A stretch of 64,000 bases of DNA from Streptomyces lunaelactis (GCF_003054555.1 NZ_CP026304.1:7006001-7070000); one strand, 5' to 3'; positions 37,126 to 46,400 are shown, numbered from the stretch's first letter. Translations and numbers: made by a program. Notes: generated by a model from the sequence alone, not told the origin.

Positions 37126-37542
37126 TCAGCTGGCCGTGACGGTCAGCCGGCTGTAGGTGATGTTCATCGCGTTGACCGGGAACCCGCCCCACCACCTCTC
37201 AACACAACGCGTCTGGCCCGCTCCTACGGAGACGTACTCAGGAGCCGCAAGGGGCGCTCTGCTCTGCACCCTTGCGGTGCCCGGGGCCGAGTAGCCGGCT
37301 GTGACACACAGCCGCGTCTTCCCGAAGACCCACGTCGGAAAGTTGTAGTCGTCGTGGTAGTAGAGGGCCGGTGATTGCGTTGCTGCTGCCCGAACGGGAG
37401 CCGAGAGGACGTGCTGTGCCGCGGCGACCGTCGCCGGCCGTGGCGATGCCTGGGCAAGGCCGGCCGGTCCCAGGCCCAGACCTGACACGACGCTGATGGC
37501 CGACAGGGTGACGGCAAGGCGCCGAAGCGACGCTCGAGTCAT
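37126..37542 (-). CDS. small secreted protein, 138 aa
   Basis: A signal peptide is clear (SLRRLAVTLSAISVVSGLGL...LAQA), with the same GAAGGAGC ribosome site as the lyase-like gene. The mature ~105 residues contain two Cys (TRLCVTAGYSAPG and QTRCVERWWG) that likely form one disulfide, and aromatic beta-strand patterns (LYYHDDYNFPTWVFGKT). I do not recognise a family; the size and pattern recall small beta-barrel or lectin-like exoproteins. The gene lies 150 bases upstream of the lyase-like gene, and a joint transcript is possible. Confidence 0.75.
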   Translation of the reverse strand: MTRASLRRLAVTLSAISVVSGLGLGPAGLAQASPRPATVAAAQHVLSAPVRAAATQSPALYYHDDYNFPTWVFGKTRLCVTAGYSAPGTARVQSRAPLAAPEYVSVGAGQTRCVERWWGGFPVNAMNITYSRLTVTAS

Positions 37543-37696
37543 GCGATGCTCCTTCAATCTGGTGTCCAGGCGGCCTTGGAGAAGTGGTTCTTCTCTCTGC
37601 TGCTCCCGGCCGAATCGGAGTACTGAGCCGATGCATCCCATGCTCGGCTCCCGGGTGTCCCGGGAGCACTCCCTGATCAGTCCTCGATTCTCCCGG

Positions 37697-38365
37697 TCAC
37701 GGGTCACCCGGCCTGGAACCGGAACCGTTCCCCAAGCCGTGGGCTCGCGCTACTTCTGCGGCCTCATTGCGCCCGGCCACACCGAGCTTGCGAACGACGG
37801 ACGACAGGTAGTTGTGCACCGTGTGAGGGTCGAGGAAGAGCTCACGGGCAATTCGGGACGGCTCCTTGCCCTGGGCGAGCAGGGTCAGCACCTGACGTTC
37901 CCGCCCGCTGAGGGAGGGGAAGGGACTGGCCGCCGGCGTCCGTGCCGCCTCCAGGGCACCGAAGAGGTGGCTGCGCGCAGTGTGGTCGAGCACGGTCAGT
38001 CCTCGGGCGGCCGCACCGAGAGCCGCCAGCAGAGCGGGTGCTGAACACGTCTTCAGTACGAATCCGGCGGCACCGGCGCGCAGCGCGTCGCTGACCCGGG
38101 AACCCTCGTCGTAGCCCGACACGACGACGACCGGCAGGTCCGGCCGTTCACCGGCCAAGGCGCGGATCGCTGTCAGCCCGTCGCCTCCCGCCATCTCCAA
38201 GTCCATCACCACGACGTCCGGTTCCGTGTCCAGAACGACGTCCACCGCTTCCGCGGCATTGCCGGCCTCACCCACCACATGCATGCCCGCCACCTCCGCG
38301 TAGTCGCGCAGACCGTTGCGGAAGACTTCGTGATCATCGACGATGACCATCCGGATCGGTGTCAA
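37697..38365 (-). CDS. NarL-type response regulator
   Basis: The protein has 222 residues from a TTG (38365) that overlaps the kinase stop (TTGA); the ATG at 38350 is an alternative. The receiver shows VIVDDHEVFR, the phospho-Asp in VVVMDLEMAGG, Ser in VVVSGYD and Lys in FVLKTCS. The LuxR helix-turn-helix is PSLSGRERQVLTLLAQGKEP...HTVHNYLSSVVRKLG. It is coupled to the upstream kinase and directed toward the two secreted genes, which it may control. Confidence 0.92.
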   Translation of the reverse strand: MTPIRMVIVDDHEVFRNGLRDYAEVAGMHVVGEAGNAAEAVDVVLDTEPDVVVMDLEMAGGDGLTAIRALAGERPDLPVVVVSGYDEGSRVSDALRAGAAGFVLKTCSAPALLAALGAAARGLTVLDHTARSHLFGALEAARTPAASPFPSLSGRERQVLTLLAQGKEPSRIARELFLDPHTVHNYLSSVVRKLGVAGRNEAAEVARAHGLGNGSGSRPGDP

Positions 38366-40332
38366 CTCGGGCTCCCCAGCGGAAGGCGCGCCACCACAGT
38401 GAGACCGCGCTCCTGCTTCGTGTCGAGCAACAGCTCGCCGCCCAGCTCCTCCGCCCGCTCACGCATGGAGGTCAGCCCCACTCCCGGGCGACGCTGCGCC
38501 CTCAGCCCCTTTCCGTTGTCGGCGACACTCAGTTCGAGAATGTCGGACACCCGCACGGTCACGACGCACTGCGTGGCGGCTGCATGCCGGACGACGTTGG
38601 TCATGGCCTCTGTAGCGATGAGGTACGCGGCGGCGTCCACTGCTGCGGGCAGTTCCGCTGCGTCCCCTTCAGCCTCCACGGTGATGCGGATGCTGTCGGG
38701 GGAGGACAGCCGCTCCGCGTACAGACGCAGAGCCTCGATCAGACCTTCGTCGTCGAGAGCGGCGGGGCGCAGGCCCACCACCGCCTGGGAAACATCGGAC
38801 GTGATGCCGTCCACCAGGACCTGCAGGGCCTGGAGCCGTTCGCGCAGGTGCTCCGCGCTGCCCTCAGCCAGGTGCTCGGCTGCCGCGAGCCGCAGGCGGA
38901 GCCCCACGAGGGAGGGCCCGACGCCGTCGTGCAGGTCCCGGCGCAGACGCCGACGCTCTTCCTCGCGTGCACGTACCACACGTTCACGTGATTCCCTCAG
39001 GTCGGCGGTGAGCCTGGCGGTCTCCACGGCCATCGCCGCCAGTCCGGCTGTCTGGTTGAGCAGCTCTCTGTCGGCGGAGGAAAGGTCGTCTCCCGGCAGT
39101 CGGGGGCTGACCATCAGCCGGCCGATGACCGCGTTCCGGTATTCCAGCGGAAGGGTCAGTACGGTGCCGGTGGGCGCACCATGACGCACGCGGGGTCCCG
39201 CGGGCGTCTCGATGGCTACGTACGACAGGCGCAGCGCGTCTGCCAGAGTGCTGGCCACCATGGGCAGGGCGGCGTCCGGCTCGACCGAGGACCGCAGACG
39301 TGCGGTCAGACGGGCGATGACGGTGTGGGGTTCGTCCCGGTCACCGAAGAAGATCCGGTTCACGGCACGCTGACTGCGCTGGTGCAGCGGCTGAAGAGCC
39401 ACCGCGACCACGCCGGTCGCCAGCACGGAGGCCGCGAAGGTGGACCTCCGGTGGAGAACACCGTTGACCGACCACATCACACCCGCATACAGGACAACCA
39501 CGCCCGCAGTGAGCCCCGCATAGGCAAGCGAGCGCCGAATGATCAGATCAATGGCCCACAGCCGGTAACGCAGTACCGCGACGGCCACGGCGGCGGGGAC
39601 GCCGGCATCGAGGCAGAAGCCGATCCCATGCAGCACCACGGGCGAGTACGGGACGAGGTCAAGCGCGACCTGCCCGCCTATGGCCAGCGCGACGGCGAAG
39701 GCCAGCCACTTCAACTGGTCGCGCTCCAGCCGCGCTCCTCTTCGCCACCGTGTCACGACCGAGATCAGGGCAATCAGGAGACATACCTGCAAAGCGATGA
39801 ACGTGACCCGGTTCACGGGAAAGAGGGGGCTCTGCCCGATGTCCTCGGGATCCACCACGCCGGCCGTGGGATGGATGGCCCCGACCACTGCGAGGGTGGC
39901 GGTTGGCAGAACCACCAGAGCCGAGAAGATGAGGCCGGTCAGGCGCCAGCGCGGCGAAGGCAGGCGTCCCGTGGGGTACAGCAGAAGAGCCAGGGGAAGC
40001 GCGCCGAAGGCCGGCCACCACACCCACGCCGTCATCCAGCCGAGAACACTTGTGCCGGGCATCCGTGCTGCTGACGCCAGCGGCCACACCTGGTGGATCA
40101 GGCATCCGAGCGAACCGCTCTGCGCCATCAGGAGCATGAGCCAGCCCAGCGGGTGGCGCGGCAGCCGATGCGCCAGCAATCCTCCGACGGCCGCGAAAGA
40201 CACCGAGACCCCGGCATCGCCCCAGTACAGGTCCTGCAGTCGCCCTTCGTAGGCCGCGATGCACACCGCCGCGGCCACACCACACAGAGCACCCGCTGCC
40301 ACCGGATAAGCCCACCGCCGGTATCTCTCCAT
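38362..40332 (-). CDS. multi-span sensor histidine kinase with GAF-like domain
   Basis: The protein has 656 residues. Some ten membrane spans fill residues 10-310, a GAF-like sensor region follows (about 330-440, with LPLEYRNAVIGRLMV), and then a long coiled segment. The HisKA_3 helix has ARLTADLRESRERVVRAREE, with RRDLHDGVGPSLVG carrying the phospho-His, and the HATPase part shows TEAMTNVVRHAAAT and VADNGKGL. Proteins with this layout pair with NarL regulators, here the overlapping downstream gene. The ligand is unknown. Confidence 0.92.
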   Translation of the reverse strand: MERYRRWAYPVAAGALCGVAAAVCIAAYEGRLQDLYWGDAGVSVSFAAVGGLLAHRLPRHPLGWLMLLMAQSGSLGCLIHQVWPLASAARMPGTSVLGWMTAWVWWPAFGALPLALLLYPTGRLPSPRWRLTGLIFSALVVLPTATLAVVGAIHPTAGVVDPEDIGQSPLFPVNRVTFIALQVCLLIALISVVTRWRRGARLERDQLKWLAFAVALAIGGQVALDLVPYSPVVLHGIGFCLDAGVPAAVAVAVLRYRLWAIDLIIRRSLAYAGLTAGVVVLYAGVMWSVNGVLHRRSTFAASVLATGVVAVALQPLHQRSQRAVNRIFFGDRDEPHTVIARLTARLRSSVEPDAALPMVASTLADALRLSYVAIETPAGPRVRHGAPTGTVLTLPLEYRNAVIGRLMVSPRLPGDDLSSADRELLNQTAGLAAMAVETARLTADLRESRERVVRAREEERRRLRRDLHDGVGPSLVGLRLRLAAAEHLAEGSAEHLRERLQALQVLVDGITSDVSQAVVGLRPAALDDEGLIEALRLYAERLSSPDSIRITVEAEGDAAELPAAVDAAAYLIATEAMTNVVRHAAATQCVVTVRVSDILELSVADNGKGLRAQRRPGVGLTSMRERAEELGGELLLDTKQERGLTVVARLPLGSPS

Positions 40333-40457
40333 GGACCAGCCCCCCCGCAGAAGGCCGCCACCAGAGCGGCTCGCGAGGAGCCTAAAGAGCTACCCGCCGG
40401 TCATCACCCTGCGTTACCGAGTCGATACCTGGTGTGCGAGCGGGGCGGCTCCAGCGG

Positions 40458-40950
40458 CTACTGCGTCCTCGTGAACGTACGGCGGTAGGTGCGGGGTGGC
40501 ACGCCCCGGCGGCGGACGAACTGTTCGCGCAGGACGGCCGCGGAGCCGTAGCCGACCGAGCGGGCGATCTCCTCGACGGACAGGTCCGTGGTCTCCAGGC
40601 TCCTCCGCCCGGCCGAGCCGCAGGCCGAGCACCCAGGCGTGCGGCGTCGTGCCGGTCGCGGCGGTGAACCGGCGGGCGAAGGAGCGGCGGCTCATCAGGG
40701 CGCGCCGCGCCAACTCCGCGACGGGCAGCGGTTCGTGGAGGTGCTCGCGGGCCCAGGCGAGTACGTCCGCGCGGCGCTCGTCCTCGCCGTCCTCGGGGAC
40801 GGGCGCCGCCAGGTACTGGGCCTGCCCGCCGTCCCGGTGCGGCGGCAGGACGAGGTCGCGGGCCACGGCGTTGGCGGCAGCGGCGCCGTACTCGCGGCGC
40901 AGCAGGTGCAGGCAGACGTCGAGAAGACCTTCCACGCCGCGTGTGGCCCT
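40458..40950 (-). pseudogene. AraC-family regulator fragment
   Basis: The frame holds the end of a GATase-1-like domain (VCLHLLRREYGAAAANAVAR, then DLVLPPHRDGGQAQYL) and the AraC DNA-binding part (LARRALMSRRSFARRFTAAT, then GTTPHAWVLGLRLGRAE). A two-base loss after that point shifts the frame. In the other frame it continues VEEIARSVGYGSAAVLREQF to a normal end (TYRRTFTRTQ, stop 40458). The N-terminal GATase region is missing, and the left-over DNA runs into an IS630 end at 41033-41066. Both defects suggest long decay. Confidence 0.8.
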
Positions 40951-41032
40951 GGAAACCTCACCGAGGCCCTCACGCCTTTCCGTAACTGGGCGACCACGAC
41001 CGCTCTCTGAGCGGGCACAGAGCAAGAGACCT

Positions 41033-41066
41033 CAACCCGGTGAACCTATGCGGTCAATACACCTAG
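41033..41066. repeat. solitary IS630 right end
   Basis: CAACCCGGTGAACCTATGCG followed by GTCAATACACCTAG corresponds to 35742-35774 next to the IS630 transposase, with about eight differences. No transposase text accompanies it. It ends in CTAG, which forms the TAG stop of the SDR gene. Confidence 0.65.
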
Positions 41067-41791
41067 GCCGCGTGGCCGCCGTCCACCGACAGTTCCGCGC
41101 CCGTGATGTAGGCCGCCTCGTCGCTCGCCAAGTACGCCACCAGCGACGCCACTTCCTCCGGCCTGCCGAACCGGCCCAGCGCCGTCCCCGCCCGCTGGGG
41201 CTCGGCGTACGGGCCGTCCGCCGGGTTCAGGTCCGTGTCGATCGGGCCCGGGTGGACCAGGTTCGCCGTGATGCCGCGCTCGCCCAGCTCACGGGCCAGC
41301 GCCTTGGTCAGGCCGGTCAGCGCGGACTTGCTCATCGCATAGAGGGTGCCGCCGGGGCCCGGCACGTACTTCGTCATGCAGGTGCCGATCGAGACGATCC
41401 GGCCGCCGCGCTCCATCCGGGCGGCCGCCGCCTGCGAGGCGAGGAACGCCGCCCGTACGTTCACATCGAGCACCCGCTCCAGATCGCCCGCGGACAGGCT
41501 GTCGAGGGGGCCGAGCACGCCGACGCCGGCGTTGTTGACCAGGATGTCGAGCCGCCCCAGCCGGTCCGTGGCCGTGACGACGGCCGCCCCGGGCGCCTCG
41601 GCGTCGGCCGCGTCCGCCCGCAGCGCGAGGCCCCGCTGCCCCGTCGCCTCGATCTTGCGGACCACCTCGTGAGCGGCGTCCTCGCCCCGTACATACGTGA
41701 TCGCCACATCGACGCCCTCCTGCGCCAGCCGCAGGGCGATCGCCGCCCCGATACCGCGGCTGCCACCTGTCACCAAAGCCGTCCTCGACAT
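41063..41791 (-). CDS. short-chain dehydrogenase/reductase
   Basis: The protein has 242 residues with the classical SDR motifs: TGGSRGIG near the N-terminus, NNAG in DILVNNAGVGV, the catalytic Ser in IVSIGT, Tyr-x-x-x-Lys in YAMSKSALTG, and PGPIDTDL after it. It belongs to the FabG-like group, reducing or oxidising small alcohols with NAD(P). The substrate cannot be named. The AIM24 gene lies divergent, 109 bases away. Confidence 0.9.
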   Translation of the reverse strand: MSRTALVTGGSRGIGAAIALRLAQEGVDVAITYVRGEDAAHEVVRKIEATGQRGLALRADAADAEAPGAAVVTATDRLGRLDILVNNAGVGVLGPLDSLSAGDLERVLDVNVRAAFLASQAAAARMERGGRIVSIGTCMTKYVPGPGGTLYAMSKSALTGLTKALARELGERGITANLVHPGPIDTDLNPADGPYAEPQRAGTALGRFGRPEEVASLVAYLASDEAAYITGAELSVDGGHAA

Positions 41792-41900
41792 GTCGTATCC
41801 CTCGTGTCCGTAACTGGTTCTGACGGAAAGTGGTCAGGGCCTCAAGGAAATCGGCCCTGCCTCCTCGGGTCTGGCGGCAAACGGACGTTGAATCTCTGCC

Positions 41901-42743
41901 GTGACCCTCCAGCAAGAGATCGTCGGGACCGCCATGCAGATGGCGGTCGTCTCCCTCCAGCCCGGCCGGACCGTCTACTGCGAGGCCGGGAAGTTCCTGT
42001 TCAAGACCTCCAACGTGACGATGGAGACCCGGCTGTCGGGTCCACCGGGCGGTAGCGGCGGTCAGGCCGCGGGCGCCGGGGACGGCGGGGGCGGCGGATC
42101 CGGTACGAGCGGCATGAGCGGCATGCTGCGCCAGGCCATGGGCACGGCCATACAGGCCGGCCAGCGCGCCCTCGCCGGTGAGTCCCTCGCCTTCCAGTAC
42201 TTCACCTCCACCGGCGGCGAGGGCACCGTCGGCTTCGCGGGCGTACTCCCCGGCGAGATGCGCGCACTCGAACTCGACGGCTCTCGCGCCTGGTTCGCCG
42301 AGAAGGACGCCTTCGTCGCCGCCGAGTCCAGCGTCGTCTTCGGTATCGCCTTCCAGGGCGGAAAGACCGGCCGCAGTGGCGGCGAGGGCTTCATCCTGGA
42401 GAAGTTCACCGGCCTCGGAACCGTCATCATCTGCGGCGCCGGCAATTTCATCGACCTCAACCCCGCCGATTTCGGCGGCCGCATCGAGGTCGACACCGGC
42501 TGCATCGTCGCCTTCGAGGAGGGCATCCAGTACGGAGTCCAGCGCGTCGGCGGCCTCAACCGCCAGGGCCTGATGAACGCCGTCTTCGGTGGCGAGGGAC
42601 TCTCGCTCGCCACCTTGGAGGGCAACGGGCGGGTGATCCTCCAGTCGCTGACCATCGAGGGCCTCGCCAACGCACTAAGGAAGGCCCAGGGCGGCGACAA
42701 GCAGGGCCCGACCGGCGGGCTCTTCTCCACCAACGCGGGCTGA
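41901..42743 (+). CDS. AIM24-family (TIGR00266-like) protein
   Basis: About 280 residues. The C-terminal two thirds show the repeating beta-strand pattern of AIM24 proteins: ...FAGVLPGEMRALELDGSRAW, AEKDAFVAAESSVVFGIAFQ, GEGFILEKFTGLGTVIICGA, and AFEEGIQYGVQRVGGLNRQG. Between residues 45 and 75 lies a Gly-rich insertion. The GTG at 41901 is used; the N-terminal strands appear shorter than in other family members. No enzymatic role is established for the family. It is divergent from the SDR gene. Confidence 0.75.
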   Translation: MTLQQEIVGTAMQMAVVSLQPGRTVYCEAGKFLFKTSNVTMETRLSGPPGGSGGQAAGAGDGGGGGSGTSGMSGMLRQAMGTAIQAGQRALAGESLAFQYFTSTGGEGTVGFAGVLPGEMRALELDGSRAWFAEKDAFVAAESSVVFGIAFQGGKTGRSGGEGFILEKFTGLGTVIICGAGNFIDLNPADFGGRIEVDTGCIVAFEEGIQYGVQRVGGLNRQGLMNAVFGGEGLSLATLEGNGRVILQSLTIEGLANALRKAQGGDKQGPTGGLFSTNAG

Positions 42744-42842
42744 CCGCCCGCCCCTCGCCCTGCCGACCGATGAATTCCCGGCGCGGCCGGGGTCTCAGCT
42801 CATGAACGGAACACCGCACACTCCCGGAAGCAGGTATCTCCC

Positions 42843-43451
42843 ATGGCACAGCTCTCGATCACCTCTTTTGTCACCCTCGACGGCGTGATGCAGGCCCCCG
42901 GCGGGCCGGCCGAGGACCCCAGCGGCGGCTTCGAACTGGGCGGCTGGTCCGTGCCCTACGGGGACGACGACTTCGGCCGCTTCATCAGCGAGGTCTTCGA
43001 GCGGGCCGGAGCCTTTCTGCTCGGCCGCCGTACGTACGAGATCTTCGCCGGCTACTGGCCCAAGGTGACGGACCCCGCCGACCCGGTCGCCTCCCGGCTC
43101 AACTCCCTGCCGAAGTACGTTGTCTCGACCACGCTCGAAAAGGCCGACTGGGAAGGCACCACCATCGTCAGAGGTGACCTCGCCAAGGAGATCGCCGCGC
43201 TCAAGGAGCGCACGGACGGGGAGCTGCAGGTTCACGGCAGCGGCGCCCTCGCCCACTTCCTCATGGCGCACGACCTGATCGACACATTCAACGTACTCAC
43301 GTTCCCCGTCGTCCTGGGCACGGGCCGCCGCCTCTTCGCGAACGGCGCGGTACCGACGGCCTTCCGGCACACAGGGGGCCGCACTACGGCCGCGGGCGTG
43401 GCCATCAACACCTACGAACTGGCGGGCCGTCCCGAGTACGGCACCTACTAG
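42843..43451 (+). CDS. RibD C-terminal/dihydrofolate reductase-like protein
   Basis: The protein has 202 residues. The fold shows the DHFR-like strand ITSFVTLDGVMQAPG, the GRRTYEIFAGYWPKV helix, STTLEKADWEGTTIV, and HGSGALAHFLMAHDLID with VLGTGRRLF. This is the RibD-C branch common in actinomycetes, for which true folate reduction is seldom shown. A GGAAGCAGGTATCTCCC stretch precedes the ATG at 42843. Confidence 0.9.
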   Translation: MAQLSITSFVTLDGVMQAPGGPAEDPSGGFELGGWSVPYGDDDFGRFISEVFERAGAFLLGRRTYEIFAGYWPKVTDPADPVASRLNSLPKYVVSTTLEKADWEGTTIVRGDLAKEIAALKERTDGELQVHGSGALAHFLMAHDLIDTFNVLTFPVVLGTGRRLFANGAVPTAFRHTGGRTTAAGVAINTYELAGRPEYGTY

Positions 43452-43547
43452 GCAAGCTGAAGCGAGCGGCACCCACGCGCCCCGTCCCACGCGCCCCGCC
43501 CCAGGCGCCTCAAGCCCGTCGCGGTCGTGGGTACCCTCGCCGTCGCT

Positions 43548-43673
43548 ATGAGCGTGCCGACCGTCAAGACGCACGTCTCGCGCATCCTGGCCAAGCTGGG
43601 CCTCAACAACCGTGTCCAGATAGCACTGTTGGCGCACGACGCCGGGCTGCTCGACGAGGAGGAGCCGACGTAG
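43548..43673 (+). pseudogene. C-terminal helix-turn-helix of a LuxR-type regulator
   Basis: The text MSVPTVKTHVSRILAKLGLN, then NRVQIALLAHDAGLLDEEEP, is the recognition end of a LuxR/NarL DNA-binding domain. The receiver domain and the first half of the helix-turn-helix are missing. It ends 10 bases before the P450 start. Confidence 0.75.
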
Positions 43674-43682
43674 GCTGACGCG

Positions 43683-44861
43683 ATGACAATCGTCGATCTT
43701 GGGGAGTACGGGGCGGACTTCGTCGCGAACCCGTATCCGTACTACGCACGGCTCCGCGATTCGGGGCCCGTTCATGAGGTGCGACTGCCGAACGGCGAGG
43801 AGATCTGGCTGATCGTCGGCCATGAGGAGGCGCGGGCCGCGCTCGCCGACCCACGGCTGTCCAAGTCGCCCGCCACGGTGGGCGGGACGATGCTCGACGA
43901 GCGGGTCATCGGCCCGAATCTGCTGGTCCTGGACCCGCCGGACCACACCAGGCTGCGCAGGCTCGTCGCCCGTGAGTTCACCGCGCGCCGGGTGGAGGGC
44001 CTGCGCCCGCGCATCCAGCAGATCACCGACGGGCTGCTCGACGCGATGCTGCCGGCCGGTCACGGGGACCTGGTGGACGCGCTGGCCTTCCCGCTGCCCA
44101 TCATCGTCATCTGCGAGCTGCTGGGCGTTCCGGCCGCGGACCGCGAGGCCTTCCGGAAGTGGTCCAACGAGGTCGTGGCCCCGACGGGCGTGGCGGCCGA
44201 AGAGAGCGCCATCCATGAACTGGCCGCGTACCTCAACGAACTCATCGAGGACAAACGCTGCGCCGGCCCCACGGACGATCTGCTCTCCGCCCTCATCCGC
44301 ACCCGCGCGGAGGACGACGACCGGCTCTCCGCTGCCGAACTGCGCGCCCTGGCCTATCTGTTGCTGATCGCCGGCCATGAGACCACCGTCAATCTGATCT
44401 CCAACGGCGTACGCGCCCTGCTCGCACATCCCGGCCAACTGGCCGCCCTGCGCGCCGACTTCGGCCTCCTGGACGGGACGATCGAGGAGATGCTGCGCTA
44501 CGACGGCCCGGTGGAGACCGGCACCGTGCGCTTCACGGCGGCACCCGTCCCTGTCGGCGACACCGTGATCCCGGCCGGCGAGGCGGTCCTGGTCGGCATC
44601 GCCGCGGGCGACCACGACCCGGACCGCTATCCGTCCCCGGACCGTTTCGACATCAGGCGCGACACCCAGGGGCACCTCGCGTTCGGGCACGGCATCCACT
44701 ACTGCCTGGGCGCCCCGCTGGCCCGGCTCGAGGCGCGGATCGCGCTCCGCTCGCTGCTGGAGCGCTGCCCGGACCTTGCCCTGGACGCCTCGGCGGGAAC
44801 GCTCGACTGGCTGCCCGGCATGCTGATGCGCGGAGTGCGCCGGCTCCCGGTGCGGTGGTAG
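43683..44861 (+). CDS. cytochrome P450
   Basis: The protein has 392 residues, typical for the soluble bacterial P450 (CYP107-like) group. The I-helix oxygen site is LLLIAGHETTVNLI, the ExxR motif lies in EEMLRYDGPVETGTVRF (E and R in the K-helix area), and the haem loop is FGHGIHYCLGAPLAR with Cys as ligand. It is a monooxygenase using ferredoxin electrons. No ferredoxin gene is adjacent. It may be coupled in transcription with the following thioesterase gene. Confidence 0.93.
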   Translation: MTIVDLGEYGADFVANPYPYYARLRDSGPVHEVRLPNGEEIWLIVGHEEARAALADPRLSKSPATVGGTMLDERVIGPNLLVLDPPDHTRLRRLVAREFTARRVEGLRPRIQQITDGLLDAMLPAGHGDLVDALAFPLPIIVICELLGVPAADREAFRKWSNEVVAPTGVAAEESAIHELAAYLNELIEDKRCAGPTDDLLSALIRTRAEDDDRLSAAELRALAYLLLIAGHETTVNLISNGVRALLAHPGQLAALRADFGLLDGTIEEMLRYDGPVETGTVRFTAAPVPVGDTVIPAGEAVLVGIAAGDHDPDRYPSPDRFDIRRDTQGHLAFGHGIHYCLGAPLARLEARIALRSLLERCPDLALDASAGTLDWLPGMLMRGVRRLPVRW

Positions 44862-44926
44862 CGGAGCCGTCGCCGAACTCGCTGCGAACCTGTCAACGCC
44901 CCTCCGAACGCGCAAGGAGCCCGACC

Positions 44927-45346
44927 ATGCCCGGACTTGACCTCGACACGGCCCAGAAGGTCCTCGACAGCCAGCCCTTCAGCCGGCTGCTCCAGGCGCG
45001 GATCACCGCGTTCGGTGACGGGCGGGCCGTGCTCGAGGTGGACATCCGGGAGGAGCTGCAACAGCAGAACGGCTATCTGCACGGGGGAGTCCTCGCGTAC
45101 GCCGCCGACAACTCCATCACCTTCGCCGCCGGTACGGCGCTCGGGGCCGCCGTGCTGACCAGTGGCTTCTCCGTGCAGTACGTCCGCCCGGCGACCGGGC
45201 ACGCCCTGGTCGCCCGGGCCGCAGTCGTGCACACCGGACGTCGGCAGGCCGTCGTCCGATGCGATCTGTTCACGGTGAACGCGGACGGCGACGAGACGCT
45301 CTGTGCCGTCGCGCAGGGCACCGTACTGTCCGCCCAGCAGTCCTGA
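44927..45346 (+). CDS. PaaI-like hotdog thioesterase
   Basis: The ATG at 44927 with AAGGAG upstream gives 139 residues. The hotdog pattern is clear: QNGYLHGGVLAYAADNSITF (helix with the catalytic region HGG), then SGFSVQYVRPATG and ARAAVVHTGRRQAVVRCDLF. Such enzymes cleave acyl-CoA or aryl-CoA thioesters. It follows the P450 with a short gap and converges with the oxidoreductase on the other strand. Confidence 0.88.
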   Translation: MPGLDLDTAQKVLDSQPFSRLLQARITAFGDGRAVLEVDIREELQQQNGYLHGGVLAYAADNSITFAAGTALGAAVLTSGFSVQYVRPATGHALVARAAVVHTGRRQAVVRCDLFTVNADGDETLCAVAQGTVLSAQQS

Positions 45347-45349
45347 GAG

Positions 45350-46354
45350 TCAGCCGCCGGGGATCTCCTCGAGCCGCACCGGACGTCGCTCCCGCCGAGA
45401 CACCTCGCACGCCTCCGCGATCCGCAGCGCCGCCAGCGCCTCGCGCCCGTCGCACGGGTTCTCGCTCTCGCCCTGCACCATGCGTACGAACGCGTCCAGC
45501 TCCGCCTCGTACGCCGGGGCGAACCGCTCCAGGAAGCCCGGCCACGGCTTGTCCGCCGCGGGCGGGCCCTTGGGCTCGGTCGAGCTGATCGGGGTGCGGT
45601 CGTCCAGGCCGACCGCGACCTGGTCGAGCTCGCCCGCCAGCTCCATCCGTACGTCGTAGCCCGCGCCGTTGCAGCGGGTGGCCGTCGCGGTGGCCAGCGT
45701 CCCGTCGTCCAGGGTGAGCAGCGCCGCCGCCGTGTCGACGTCGCCCGCGTCGCGGAACATCGAGGGCCCGGCGTCCGAACCGGTCGCGTACACCTCGACG
45801 ACCTCGCGGCCCGTGACCCAGCGCAGGATGTCGAAGTCATGGACCAGGCAGTCCCGGTACAGGCCGCCGGAGAGCGGCAGATACGCGGCGGGAGGCGGGG
45901 CGGGGTCGGAGGTGATGGCACGTACGGTGTGCAGCCGGCCGAGCGCACCCGACCGTACGATCTCGCGGGCCTTCGTGTACCCCGCGTCGAACCGGCGCAT
46001 GAAGCCCAGCTGGAGCAGGGTGCCCGCCGACTCGACCTCGCGCAGCGCGCCGAGCGTGCGCGGCAGGTCCAGCGCGATGGGTTTCTCGCAGAAGGCGGGG
46101 AGGCCGGCCCGGGCCGCGCGGGCGATGAGGTCGGCGTGGGAGGAGGTCGCGGAGGCGATCACCACGGCGTCCACGCCCCAGGCGAAGATCTCGGCCACGC
46201 CGGGCGCGGCGGTGGAGCCGGTGCGCTCGGCGACCTCGGCCGCCCGCGCCGCGTCCGCGTCCGCCACGACCAGTGAACCCACCTCCCGATGGCGGCTGAG
46301 CACGCCCGCGTGGAAAGTGCCGATTCGTCCCGTCCCGATGAGTCCGATGCGCAT
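45350..46354 (-). CDS. Gfo/Idh/MocA oxidoreductase, inositol 2-dehydrogenase-like
   Basis: The protein has 334 residues from the ATG at 46354 (MRIGLIGTGRIGTFHAGVLS). The NAD-binding turn is GLIGTGRIG. The catalytic EKP is in FCEKPIALDL, and the substrate-side motif is DCLVHDFDILRW with the conserved Asp and His. The pattern fits myo-inositol or related sugar-polyol dehydrogenases. It is divergent from a UTRA-GntR gene and a sugar ABC operon, and all share a 15-base element, so it likely handles the imported sugar or polyol. Confidence 0.88.
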   Translation of the reverse strand: MRIGLIGTGRIGTFHAGVLSRHREVGSLVVADADAARAAEVAERTGSTAAPGVAEIFAWGVDAVVIASATSSHADLIARAARAGLPAFCEKPIALDLPRTLGALREVESAGTLLQLGFMRRFDAGYTKAREIVRSGALGRLHTVRAITSDPAPPPAAYLPLSGGLYRDCLVHDFDILRWVTGREVVEVYATGSDAGPSMFRDAGDVDTAAALLTLDDGTLATATATRCNGAGYDVRMELAGELDQVAVGLDDRTPISSTEPKGPPAADKPWPGFLERFAPAYEAELDAFVRMVQGESENPCDGREALAALRIAEACEVSRRERRPVRLEEIPGG

Positions 46355-46385
46355 GGCCCAAAGGTGATGCCGGGCCCGCCACCAT

Positions 46386-46400
46386 GTCAAGACTTTGTCC
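46386..46400. promoter_or_regulatory. shared 15-mer near the oxidoreductase/gntR promoters
   Basis: GTCAAGACTTTGTCC is the exact complement of GGACAAAGTCTTGAC at 47335-47349. On the oxidoreductase strand its end provides TTGACA, a good -35 box. Its presence in both gaps next to the GntR gene makes it the likely operator. Confidence 0.6.

Noticed and set aside
42795..44915. A 706-residue minus-strand protein opposite the reductase and P450 genes
   Set aside because: It is a shadow with repetitive Gly/Arg/Val text. Both plus-strand genes have full family motifs.
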